DNA of 64,000 nucleotides. Source: Acanthosoma haemorrhoidale (taxonomy: Eukaryota > Arthropoda > Insecta > Hemiptera > Acanthosomatidae). Position 1 is the first letter of the stretch. The number at the start of each line of letters is the position of its first letter. Below, piece after piece: positions 12,801-22,312 of this stretch. The position numbers were made by a program, and so were the translations under genes. The notes below the pieces were generated by a model. The model made no database searches, was not told where the DNA came from, and worked only from the letters and a program-made list of their open reading frames with translations. The stretch covers positions 140,923,937-140,987,936 of the forward strand of contig OV884011.1 in assembly GCA_930367205.1 (NCBI GenBank), written 5' to 3'.

Positions 12801-15059
12801 CAATTGTGATGATTCTTCTCTTTGTCTTTATTACAATGAAAATTTGAAGGTGATTATAATCACATTGGTAAATACAAGACGTAATCAGCTTCATTAGCAG
12901 ATGATAGATCACTCAGTTGCGAACCAATCACAGATGAGGTGAGTGCCCACATTAGCAGCTCATCTTGAAGGTTCACTGCATTAATTCACATTTCGAATAG
13001 CAACAGCAGGTTAAAAGCTTAAACATGCTTATATATATATATATTAATAGTTCATTATTTTAATTCAGGATTTTACGTCACTTTTATGGTAAAATTTTTA
13101 TTTTAATAGCAGAAATATAATATGCCTAATTAACTATGAAAATGTGAAATATGAATTGAAACATATCTTTCATTTTATGATCAATTAAAATATTAAGTAA
13201 TAAGTATAATTACTTATTTACTATGATCATTAATTGAACAATTACTGGGGAAAGCGAGGCGCTGAAAATCTACTGAGGAACACCCTATTTTAGTATTGGC
13301 CCGTAACTGTTGTCCAGGTAGTAAAGGAACATCTTCTATAAAAACTACTTTAGCGGTTATAGCTTTGAGAAATAATATAAAAATGAAATTTCAAAAACCT
13401 GGCCTAGGGAGGTTTTAGCCTTTATCCAGTGATTCACGGTCACTGACTTGCGGTTTCAGGAGTTGGTCATTACATCGTACACAGAACCGAAGCAGACATA
13501 ACGTTACGCAAAAGAGTACCTTCTGTTATACAAGCTGTAATTTTTGGATTCATCTGGAGATGGATCCAGATCTCGAGTTATGTGATGATTAAATAAAAAC
13601 TCAAAGTTAAGACTGAAGAACTTTGCTTCAGCCTAATGATCATGAAGCTTAATCGAGCGTTTTTCTCTCGGGTGAAAGATGTTACTCTAAAAGAACATGT
13701 TACTCTCTGGTTGGTAAGAAAGCAGCTACACATTTAATAAACTTGTACAGTTGCCTGACCTAGCCGATGTTATTGAGTTAGTGGATCACACCTTACAAAG
13801 CGTTGTGGCAGCATTTATGGCACTGCAAAGATTATTCGAATAGTAGGTAAATGCCGAGAGAAAAATTGAAATTTGGGCTACATAACTTCGATAAGGTAGC
13901 CTTGTTCAAGTATATTAGTACATTAGTGACCCAAGACAACGTCTCAATAGTTGGTATAAAAATTAGGATCGTGGTAGACAACCGGAGTTAAATCCTTAGT
14001 TAAAAATTTCTTCTCAATAAGACTTGACGCTTTGCGCTTTTATATAGCTCATAGAGATGAGCCACCTATAAAGCAAGAGAACAATAACTTCCAGTATTCT
14101 AGAGAAAGCTTTTTTGATACATGGACTAAGTAGTCCTCATGAAACAAGCATGACGAAGGCGTTCGAACCAGAAACTTTGCAAATAGGTCAAAGTTCCAAA
14201 AAATCTGGTGTGGTTCTCATAGTGAAGATTGAGTCTTATTGGCAGGATTGGAAATGAGGAAGTCCTGAGACAGTGTTGACTGAGCTTTTTGATAGGACCA
14301 GGATAAAAGAGAGACCAAAGCTAAAATGGTCTGATGGACTGGAGATGAAAGGCTCTAAATGACACGCATACAGGATCTTGGTGGAAGTTGATGTAGGTCT
14401 GTGGGTTTGATGCGACACAAAGGCCGGGCGGAAGTTGGGCCGCAGTCTAGCAAACGTTCACGGACGCGTTAAAACTCCATCATATCACCATAGAACATTC
14501 GCTATTATATTCATTAATTTCCGTGTTTCACATTAATTCACGGGAGTCCCCACAAGTCACCTCACTGGACTTCGTCTATACTTTCACCCTGCCTAAGTAT
14601 GTTTAGGTTCCATTGCCACCCTAATATAAACGCTTGGCTTATGTACAAACGTTTTCCTCCTCCATCCTCTATTATTAGTTTGTCGTAAAACTATTAAATG
14701 TTTAGTGTAAAGCAAGTCGTGTTTTATTATTTCTCGGCTCTGTAATGTAATGAGTGTTAATATATCTATGCTAAATACAATGCAAGAATGTATGTACTTA
14801 CCGCCAGATTGAATATCTCGTCTAGCCTCTGCCTGCCCTCTTTTCCCTTCTTGGGCCTCATGAGAAGGTACATGTGCTTGAAGTCCGGGGTTTTCCTCAT
14901 GATCTTCTCGAGGAGAACCTTGCCCAGGAATCCCGAGCTCCCGGTCATGAATATTACCTTCCCTGAGAGGGTGGCCCCCACCCTATCAGGCAAGGTCTTC
15001 AAGTGTTCTGGCACCTCCGGCATCTTGTAGTTGAAAGTTGGTAAGTCCTTGTCAGTCAT
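3709..15059 (-). CDS. Fatty acyl-CoA reductase, complete, eight coding exons, 542 aa
   Basis: NADPH-dependent reductase of the insect FAR family, which turns fatty acyl-CoA into fatty alcohol at ER or peroxisome membranes for waxes, cuticular lipids or pheromones. Coding exons on the minus strand: 15059-14802, 7568-7317, 6800-6655, 6580-6468, 6258-6066, 5979-5737, 5650-5393, 3874-3709. All introns are GT-AG, and the phases join without a break to 1629 nt including the stop. Seen motifs: Rossmann TGSSGFLG at residues 39-46; VFHSAATIRFDEPL in exon 2; HISTAYC at 174-180; the catalytic YAFTK at 228-232; RPSIV at 253-257; GPTGLLIGAGKGVIRTMYC at 274-292. The FAR_C (Sterile) domain runs from about 375 to 490 with a hydrophobic stretch at 377-396, and a second hydrophobic stretch lies at about 499-510. 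The length is normal for the family. The start ATG has an insect-like context (CCGAAAATG). Insects carry many FAR paralogues, so substrate and tissue cannot be assigned. Confidence 0.95.
5393..6800 (-). CDS. FAR coding exons 3 to 7
   Basis: Five exons (6800-6655, 6580-6468, 6258-6066, 5979-5737, 5650-5393) are separated by short introns of 74 to 209 bases. They encode the substrate and catalytic part (STAYC, YAFTK) and most of the FAR_C domain. Exon 5 ends at GG|GTTTGT, the weakest donor of the set; it was chosen because only it keeps phase and gives the expected YLVLGHRENYVYNL join. Exon 7 ends AGA AT|GTAAGA. Reading through this donor would produce an apparent stop after RRHMRM, so ORF-based calling would wrongly end the protein here. 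Confidence 0.92.
7317..7568 (-). CDS. FAR coding exon 2
   Basis: 84 codons, phase 0 on both sides, bounded by acceptor TTTTTTTAAG and donor CAG|GTAATA. It carries the dinucleotide-fold strand NVVFHSAATIRFDEPL and the NTRGTKYMMEL helix. Residues LFDEMKKLHG follow exon 1's EIFNLA as expected from other FARs. This shows that the 7.2-kb intron 1 separates parts of one gene rather than two genes. Confidence 0.93.
8787..8936 (+). repeat. Direct repeat copy 1 (about 150 bp) beside the mariner relic
   Basis: This stretch, starting TTAGCCATAATAGGCAGCTGG, is repeated with few differences at 9271-9420. Shared landmarks are GGCAGCTGGTGGGGTAAA, CAGTTTCGAAGATT and AAGAAAGGTTTATRAGGAG. Copy 2 lies inside the mariner ends and copy 1 outside them. 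Copy 1 may be the leftover 5' part of a second mariner copy. Confidence 0.8.
8971..9436 (-). mobile_element. Degraded, internally deleted mariner element
   Basis: The minus strand encodes the C-terminal end of a mariner transposase: QPPYSPDIGFPL near 9240, then after a frameshift DGAQNAISRYFAQKPIDF and NLLTRWQKVADNEGDYIID, ending about 9025. These are hallmark mariner C-terminal motifs (established knowledge). The remains are bounded by inverted ends: TTAGGGGGAACCGAAAAG at 8971, and the reverse complement of TTACTTTCCGGTCCCCCAA ending at 9436, with two gaps and one mismatch. A TA precedes the left end. Most of the ORF is missing, so the copy cannot encode an active enzyme. Confidence 0.75.
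9271..9420 (+). repeat. Direct repeat copy 2 (about 150 bp) inside the mariner relic
   Basis: The partner of 8787-8936. It lies between the transposase C-terminal fragment and the right inverted end, so it is probably the element's 5' noncoding part, brought next to the C-terminal part by an internal deletion. Confidence 0.8.
9853..9905. repeat. Perfect palindrome, 22-bp arms, 9-nt loop
   Basis: The left arm at 9853-9874 (TGATTTCGAATCATCGAGAAAT) is the exact reverse complement of 9884-9905, around a loop at 9875-9883. Neither arm is simple-sequence. The transcript on either strand would form a fully paired hairpin. It lies in FAR intron 1. Confidence 0.95.
10990..11420 (-). pseudogene. Tigger/pogo-type transposase relic
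   Basis: The minus strand reads, in pieces, VFFVLLSKTLE (near 11380), SGMTRAFFEKCITNFHNQM (near 11280-11230), KVLLFVDNCPNHP (near 11210-11172) and FFPLKTTTKFKLF (near 11140). In this order they match the DDE region of Tigger/pogo transposases: LFFRLLPNKT, then WMTR.IFE.W, then LLFLDNCPAHP with the second catalytic Asp, then FLPPNTTS.LQP. Frameshifts and stops break the frame, so the gene is dead. The N-terminal helix-turn-helix part and the inverted ends were not found. Confidence 0.72.
11582..12029 (-). pseudogene. Probable LINE reverse transcriptase C-terminal relic
   Basis: Two overlapping minus-strand frames together resemble the end of a Jockey-like ORF2. YLDIPLAWRLNTNYKNL corresponds to the segment HLDKRLTWNPHTRLK of element B. 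INSKSIRTRLQALQNKILL corresponds to its KSNIKRIQSFQSKVL. A frame change then leads to RIGNPQYLIKEELTKRY. The match is by eye and weak in places. No 3' tail or duplication was found. Confidence 0.4.
14291..14400 (+). pseudogene. Possible RTE-like LINE tail
   Basis: The frame DRTRIKERPKLKWSDGLEMKG resembles the RGRPRLRW.D.V segment at the end of many RTE-type ORFs. It is short and interrupted by a stop soon after. Its low length makes chance similarity possible. Confidence 0.28.
14802..15059 (-). CDS. FAR coding exon 1
   Basis: Encodes residues 1-86: a short hydrophilic lead, then the NADPH-binding TGSSGFLG and the MRPKKGKEG segment typical of FARs. It ends ...EIFNLA at the strong donor GCG|GTAAGT, phase 0. 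Just upstream of the ATG the minus strand reads TTGTAG|AGATCC, a possible acceptor. The 5' UTR and promoter may therefore lie in a further noncoding exon to the right. No promoter was identified. Confidence 0.9.
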
Positions 15060-18000
15060 TTTCGGATCTCTACAACATGGTGCAAATGTTTATAAAATCA
15101 TTTTACTCTTAAAAAAACAACAACAACATTAAATCAAGAGTGATTTATTCTCAACTGTCGGATCCATTGGTTATTTAATTTTGATTATTTTAACAACCCC
15201 TATCCCTGAGATGGGGATAAAATAATAATAAAATACTATTTGTATTCGTTATGTTGGAAGGATGGTTGAGGGAGATTAATATTAATAAATGTAAATTTCT
15301 CTCTGGTCTACCCACAGTTTATTTTACACTGATACGCTTTGGATGGCTACACCACCATATCTAGGATTCTTATAATTCAATTAATAGAGTAGGAGATGAA
15401 AATTAAAAGTTTGAACAATATCTCTTACAATATTTCACAGTCAGGTCTGTTACCTTGCAGTATAAAATAAATTGTGGGTGGACCAGGCGGAGTTGCATAT
15501 TTATTAATTAACAGTTGTAGTTACAATGTACTACTGCAATTAATTGAATCTTCTCAGCAACCTTAAGATACAAGCCTCACACTAAGAAATACGAAAGTTC
15601 GAGGGGAATTTTGCACATGTTACATACCATGTAACATACATGGTGTAACGCATGTAGAATAAAAACAAACAAGGGGCTGGAATATCTTGACGACCTTCAA
15701 AAAAAAAGAAGAATAAGATTGCGCAGGGTAGCTGGAGGGAAAGTATATAGGATCCCTATAAAGGCTTTCCATTAAAGAAAAATTGACAAGATAAAGACTG
15801 AGGTTGCGATGCCTTGAAGTTGTAGAGGTGAGCCTCAGATATCCTAGAGATAGGATTATTTCTGAGCAGGTTCTTATGGGAACATTATTATAGCCGGTGT
15901 AATAATAATAAAAATTTCCAAAATTTGGAAAGATTATTTAATAATATTTGTGGTCTATAGGTCTTAATAGTTTCTGTTGGCTTGGCATTATTTATTCTTT
16001 GTTTCGTTGCTAGGATACAACTTGCGCAAATCATCCAATGACTCAAACAAAACGTCCAATTCGTCACAAATCTTAATACCGAGAATTTTGGTGTTATTTT
16101 ACCAAAATATAGGAAAACCGGGTCATTAGAACAAGATTATGCTTCCTGACAAAATAAAAATTCTCTTTTTATAAAATTTGATTTTGAATTTGATTGAGAA
16201 AGTATCTTTTTTAGCACAGATTAATTGGTCAATTAATGATTTTTTCTACATAAATTTATTTGGCTTAGGTCAAACCAAGAGAAAAACCAGAACATACAGG
16301 CAACCAGTTGATCTCACAACAACATGTGGGTTCCTGTAAAAAATAGAACAGGGAGTTATTTTTATCATCAAACCTTTGAAGAGGTTATTACTCATTTGTA
16401 CGGAATAGCTCTCGGACCGCTATGGTTTTCATATTAATTTTTATTACAATCATGTGATGGTGTATTTTTTTACGTTGAAACTAAAGCTTGCAGATTCATT
16501 CCACAAAAAACACTATATGGAACTATTGATTGATAAGATTGCTATGATGGAATAAATGAAATTAATTTAAAAAACTCACTACAGGAAAAAATCAATATAA
16601 TTAATTTCGAAGCACCCGTGAGACGTTTTATCATAAGCAGTTTTAGTAAAGTAATAATTAGAAAGCGATCTGAAAAAAAAACACTCTTAAATCAATACTA
16701 GCTTTGAGTTTTATTCAAAAGGAGCGAAACGCTACAACTAACTTCTAAAAGAGGCGATCTAACCACACTCAACGATGCTATACATAACAGAAGCTGCTCA
16801 GAATTTTTGAATGTTTGTCTGAACACAGTTTACTTAATTAAAAATAAATAACAAATATATTTGACCCTTTAGTGTACTCCATCTGAGATCCTTCTAACAA
16901 AAACTACTTAACAGCACTTATTTCGATTAGTACATAAGAACCTTGTAGTAAGGTGGCTTTACAGTAATGCAAATTTCAGCTAAAACTTGTCACTAAATAC
17001 TGCAAAAAGGTTCGATTCCCTCGATATCCCACCTTTAACAGTAAATACATTAGCTCGTCACACACCAATATAAATTAGCGAGAGGACTTAAAATATGTTA
17101 AGCATCAACGAATAAGGTAAACTTTGTGGGCAGGCATGCGAGATTGGCTACTGCTACTTCCCAATATAAGCTACTATAACTAATGCTAACTTTTATAAAT
17201 TAGGACATAAGACATTAATTACTTAAGAGAAAGTTAATTCAATAGGGTTATAACTTGCAGTCTACATTTTTCCAAATTTTCTAGTGGGTATTAAAATCCT
17301 GTGCTGTATCCTACCTAATTCAAGTATTAAACATGGCTCATTATTTTTTTGAGCACTGCAGCCAATTCAAATGTTTTAATATGTATTAGCTACAGTAGAA
17401 TTAAAAATCCAAATAGAGAAAAATAAGATAATATGAATAAATATTCAAAATAAAATCCTAGGGTCACTCCTGTGTAAAAATTTACTAGGCCGACATTTCA
17501 CCAACTTTATGCATTACCACAAGATAACAAGTTAAATTTAACGTTAGCTGAATAAACTATAAATGCTAACTTTATATTTTAGAATCGTCATATGAAAAAT
17601 TTATTTCTGAGAATAAGTTATGAACTCCTGATGAATCCTGAAAACTGAAGACCCGAGAATTTTACTCTGAATATTTTTTAAAAGAAATCCTTTTAGATTT
17701 AGTTTACCTATATAAAAGAAACGGAATGTTTTGAATTATTCCACAAGAATGATTGAAATTAAAATTCAATAAAATTGAAATCTAATTGTTTTAAATCTAT
17801 TAACTTGTGTTGCTTTACGATTTTTTTTGCGGTTATTTTTAAGAGCTATATTGCACCGCTTCCAGCAAACTGTAGATCACTATCAGTAAAGACCTATTAA
17901 CATAAAGCAACATAGATATCCGAGATTAATCCTTTAGAAATACGTTTACAACGTCGCCGGCCGTACAATCTGTACGAAATTTGTCTTCAGAGGGTTGAAT

Positions 18001-18640
18001 ATTTAGGCCCAATATCTTCCTGGTCACCACCCCCGATAGCAAGTGAAACTCAATGTATAGTTAAGATTTTAAGGTCATGAAAACTTGAGGCTTTAAGGGT
18101 TCGAATTGGAGCAATTTACTATACTGAATGAAGCCTTGAAATACAAGGGTAGGCTACTAATTCATTGACATATTCGAAAACCTATAGAAGGCAACTTTCT
18201 AATTCCGCATCCGACGTGCCTTGGTGATTTTATTAAAATACATGTATGCATACAACAGCCTATTCCAGAAACCACGATCAAAATCCTGACTTTTTAAGAA
18301 ATGAAATATGTACTCAGTTCAATTAATATCCAATAAACTATTCAGTGAAAGTGGGTTCACACTTCACCACGATTGGGTCCCATTTAGTCTTGTGCAATCG
18401 GTTTGCAACATCTACATGTGGAGGAAATGTTTTCGGGTCTGCAAATTTCAAAATACCAATTGTGGTTTGCAGATGTACATTTTCTATTAGCTGGGTTATA
18501 TTGAATAGATAATTTAGTTTTGTCATCACTTAGTGATTTCAACATTACTTACAATAGTCCAACGTTGTGTTTTTAGGGCATACCAACAGCAAGGGTTTTG
18601 ATTGATGATATTTATTTATTATATTATATTTATTTATTTA

Positions 18641-18683
<43 letters not shown>

Positions 18684-21600
18684 TGATAATTTATGCCTAT
18701 ATATACGTAATTATCTTTATGATTTCAATAATGGTGTTTTTTATTAATATTATTTTACAGTGCTTGGAAATAGATTCGTAAAGTTTTTTTTTTGAATGCT
18801 TTTAAAAAACATCAACAATCCGACCACGGGCCAGGCGGTACCCCAGTCCCAGCTGCCTCTTGGTAGGCTGGTACAAATGGTCTGCTATTAATGAGACAAG
18901 AAGTAGCAAGTGTTTTTGGGTAAAATCCATGTTATCAATCTTACCCTGTGAGACACGAAGTGCCAACAAAACCATCAATTTTATGACACCGGCTAATGTT
19001 TTGTTGCATACATGTACATGGGCACGCCCGCAGGGGTAGATCTAGTCAACCTCTTTCTGACGCTACTACGTCCAAGCCCCTAGCGTAGCTCTCGCGAACA
19101 GTCCCCTCTCTCTATACTGAGGCCGAAGATTAATTGATAAAATATAGAAAGGTTTTCTGGTCCGAGAAGAGGGTAACTAATATTAATTCGTGACGAAGAA
19201 GTTGGCACAACACATGCAGAAATTGTAACAATAGTTCATTTAAGTTGGAGGAATTACGGAAATAAAAATAGCAAACACCTATATAAAGGGTTACAAATAA
19301 GTTTGGTACAATGCCATAAAGCGAACGAAATGAAATTAGTAAGTACGACTGTCTCCAATGATAAACTCACCTCACCTTGTCAGGCAAATTTAAATTTGTC
19401 TAGCCAAATCTATTTACTGTCTTCATAGCACATCTCTAGAAAGAATGCTAGTACAAGAGGGGTTTGCGGCAAAGTGTCGAATAAACCGAGAAAGGAAATT
19501 CTAGCCAATTCAAACCGGATTGATGCCATTGACTAGAACATCATAACAACATGCGTAAAAAACACTGGACTGTAACATTATATTGGAGTGTAATATTATT
19601 TGTCGGTAAGATAGTTTTTAGCCACCTTCTCCATTCTCATCTATACTTTATTTGACCCTTTTATTTATTTGGAGTTGTACCTTTCAACTACCTATCACTT
19701 AAGTTTATTATATACTAATATTTTAAAGAGCTTAACTCTAGCAAGTTGACCTCATTTGTAAGTGGAAGAGAGCCCGACAGATTTTTTTTTATCAAAGAAA
19801 TACATTATTTTTGAAGTTCCTAAAATTAAAGGAAAAAAAAGTGCTTTACAACTGACAGATGAAGTACAAACATTATATAGGACTGTTACTTGGTTAAACA
19901 TTAAACTATAAGGTCCATAAAGCAAAACTTCGAGATAATGAATAAAAAAATGTTTTTTAAAACTGAAAAATTCATGTTGGCTAACATAATTTCTTTACAT
20001 GAACTGTGAAGAAGAGGTTCGTAACTTAAGAAGATCCTGGTACAATTAGTACAAAGAAAAGGATGTGGAAAATGCAGAACCCGAAGTTTTGAATAACTTG
20101 CAATTAGCCCGAGCTCCGTATCGTCAGGTGTCATGAGACATGGGTACATCACTACACCACTCCAAAATTGGAGTATTACATATCATTGAATAATACATGA
20201 TAACTATATGAAAATAATGAACTCACGTTGGAAATTAATTTCCTGGATGTCACTGTTTTTTTGTGTTCACCTTCCTTTCGATCTGGAATCAAAACGTATA
20301 ATTTGTTAGCAAATTATAAATGAATATAGATTAAGCTGCAACTATGATGTATGATATATAAGCATGTGATAGTTATAAAACAGCTATGGAGACACTGTTG
20401 ACTTGTAGCACCGCTCTCATGCAACTTGCCTACATCAAGTCCGCTTTTCGAGGGCTTTAACTGCTCCATGTTGTGGACGTTTTTTTGAGTTAGTCGATTA
20501 TTCAATGAAATTTATTTCTAACTGTTGACCAGGTAGACCCGTAGTTAGCCCAATTTATCCAATCAACCAGCAGAAGCGTAAAAAAAAATGACTTCTATAC
20601 TAGGAAGCATGTTATTTATCGATCGACATGTCAAACTACAACTGGTGACTACATAGAAAAATAAATATCTCTATGCTATGTTTCATAATCATGACATTTA
20701 TCATACTGTCACAATAATAAATTCGTTTATTTATTTTTTAATTTATATGTGTTATGTAATGTCCTGTATTTATAATGTTTTTATCGTGTAAAACCTTGGC
20801 TGCAATTTGTTGACTAACAATTTATTTCAGGAGGTATATTATTATTTATTATTCATAAAGAAATTGCAGAAAAGTAATTTAAAAAAATAGGCATATAGTC
20901 TCTCGTTAATTTTTTTTAAAGCTATTTTCATTCATGTCAACGTTAAATATTTTTTTTGAAGTGACTATTTTTGGAATAGGTATCCCTCTCAAGAATTTAA
21001 AAAAAAACTCCTAGTAGTTTTTATAATAAAATACAAGCTTTTTACTGGAATTATTTAATTTACTTATCAAGTACACCATCAAATGCGGAGGGTGGATTTA
21101 TCTAGTCACTACCATGTAGGAAACAATTTTGAAACTAAAACCTTTTTATATAATTATCCGCCATATGTATTTTATACCTTACACATGTGATAATGACAAG
21201 GGTAAATTGCTATTAAAGTTACGAATGCATATATAAAATTATTTTTCTCTGGGAATAATAAACATATATAGTAAGGCCATATATGAGGCATTTCCTGAAT
21301 GTGAGATGTTCAATAAATAACACCATCGATAGAGGTGCTTACTATTCCATTATCTAACTCACGGCATCGTGCTATAATTTTTCCGTTTGCAAGCTTACAA
21401 GCAACGCGATGGACATAAATATTTCAAATGTTATCAGAACAGCATTAAGAACACTATCTAGAACGTAGAATGTTCAACGTTCGAGAGGTTTGGAAAAATT
21501 CCATGATCATCGGTTGACGGGGCCGTTTTTCCCACGATGTGCTGTTTTTCTACCGATTTTGGTTGTGGCCATTACAAGTCTGCCCCCAGTTTTAGAATAT

Positions 21601-22030
21601 TTACGAAACTCTATTTAGAAGGTCATGAAAAATTGGTCTATATTAATTCCATCCCTTGCCATTGAAGCAAATCGAATCTTCAGAAGAATTTATTTTAGTT
21701 ACATCAATGATTTATTAAAAGAAATGTTTAGCTTCTAAATTTTTGTTACATAAAATACACGGATATATATTATGAATACATACATAAATTATTGAAATAT
21801 AGGACCTAGAAGGGGAGAAGGTCCGTATGAGACTTTTACATGATTTTATGTGAAAAACTAATAGATATTTTTTACCAAAAATAAAATAAAAATTTTAAAG
21901 AAAAAATATTGACAACACAGTTTAAGTTGGCTTGAATGATATTTTAAATGGTATTTTTATGGGGACTGCAAACAGTTTACTTTTACCATAGCAACCATCC
22001 ATCTGATGCACCGAAGTTGACTATCCTGAA
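15060..22030. other. Noncoding AT-rich stretch upstream of the FAR coding start
   Basis: No open frame here carries recognisable motifs. It may hold the FAR promoter and a 5' noncoding exon, but nothing could be pinpointed. The only clear structure is the TA microsatellite at 18646-18680, preceded by a TTTA/TATT-rich tract from about 18609. A GC-richer patch at about 19020-19130 is unexplained. Confidence 0.4.
18646..18680. repeat. (TA)n microsatellite
   Basis: An uninterrupted TA dinucleotide run of about 35 bases follows a degenerate TTTA/TATT tract that starts near 18609. Confidence 0.95.
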
Positions 22031-22085
22031 GCCGGATAGCTCAGTCGGTAGAGCATCAGACTTCTAATCTGAAGGCCTGAGGGTT
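22031..22085 (+). repeat. tRNA-Lys-like 5' fragment (pseudo-tRNA or SINE head)
   Basis: The stretch starts GCCGGATAGCTCAGTCGG, with a clear A box, GTAGAGC, and an anticodon stem-loop TCAGA-CTTCTAA-TCTGA. It follows the tRNA-Lys(UUU) pattern with one base lost in the acceptor stem and TCT in place of TTT at the anticodon. After GAAGGCCTGAGGGTT it diverges, with no T-arm or 3' acceptor strand. It is therefore not a functional tRNA gene. Confidence 0.7.
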
Positions 22086-22245
22086 TTTGTTATGGCGTAA
22101 ATGACCCTTGTGGTTGACATACCCTATGACTTCAACTCAAAACAAAAATACCATGAATTTTCAAAGCTTTTAACGTTTTGCACATTTTAACAAAAACTTG
22201 AAACCTTTTTTATCAATAATTACTACGAAAAGAAAAAATATACTT

Positions 22246-22312
22246 GCAGGGTCGGGACTCAAACCCAGGACCCCTCCAATATTCGGTCGGGGGGCTCTAC
22301 CAACTTATCCAA
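22246..22312 (-). repeat. tRNA-derived SINE-like element
   Basis: The minus strand shows an A box (GATAAGTTGGTAGAGC, 22308-22293) and a B box (GGGTTTGAGTCCC, 22265-22253) at tRNA-like spacing, then CCTGCAAG and an AT-rich tail. The GTCCTGG-TT-GAGT-CCGA-CCTGC segment is shared with the copy at 56.1 kb, which suggests one SINE family. Confidence 0.65.

Larger units (their letters stand above)
7569..14801 (-). other. FAR intron 1 (7.2 kb), rich in transposon debris
   Basis: By far the longest intron of the gene; the others range from 74 bases to 1.5 kb. It runs from donor GTAAGT at 14801-14796 to acceptor TTTTTTTAAG at 7569. It holds mariner remains (8787-9436), a perfect palindrome (9853-9905), a Tigger relic (about 10990-11420), a probable LINE relic (11582-12029) and a possible LINE tail (14291-14400). 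No enhancer or promoter motif could be defended. Confidence 0.8.

Noticed and set aside
13738..13842. Short frame LPDLADVIELVDHTLQSVVA resembling part of a BEL/Pao gag
   Set aside because: Only about 30 residues, with no further gag or pol motifs nearby. Too short to separate from chance.
15680..15880. Frame-shifted stretch with EVVEVSLRYPRDRIISEQVL, possibly LINE-like
   Set aside because: No catalytic or conserved LINE motif could be lined up with it.
22031..22085. Functional tRNA-Arg(UCU) gene
   Set aside because: There is no T-arm and no 3' acceptor strand, and the body resembles tRNA-Lys. It cannot fold into a complete tRNA.
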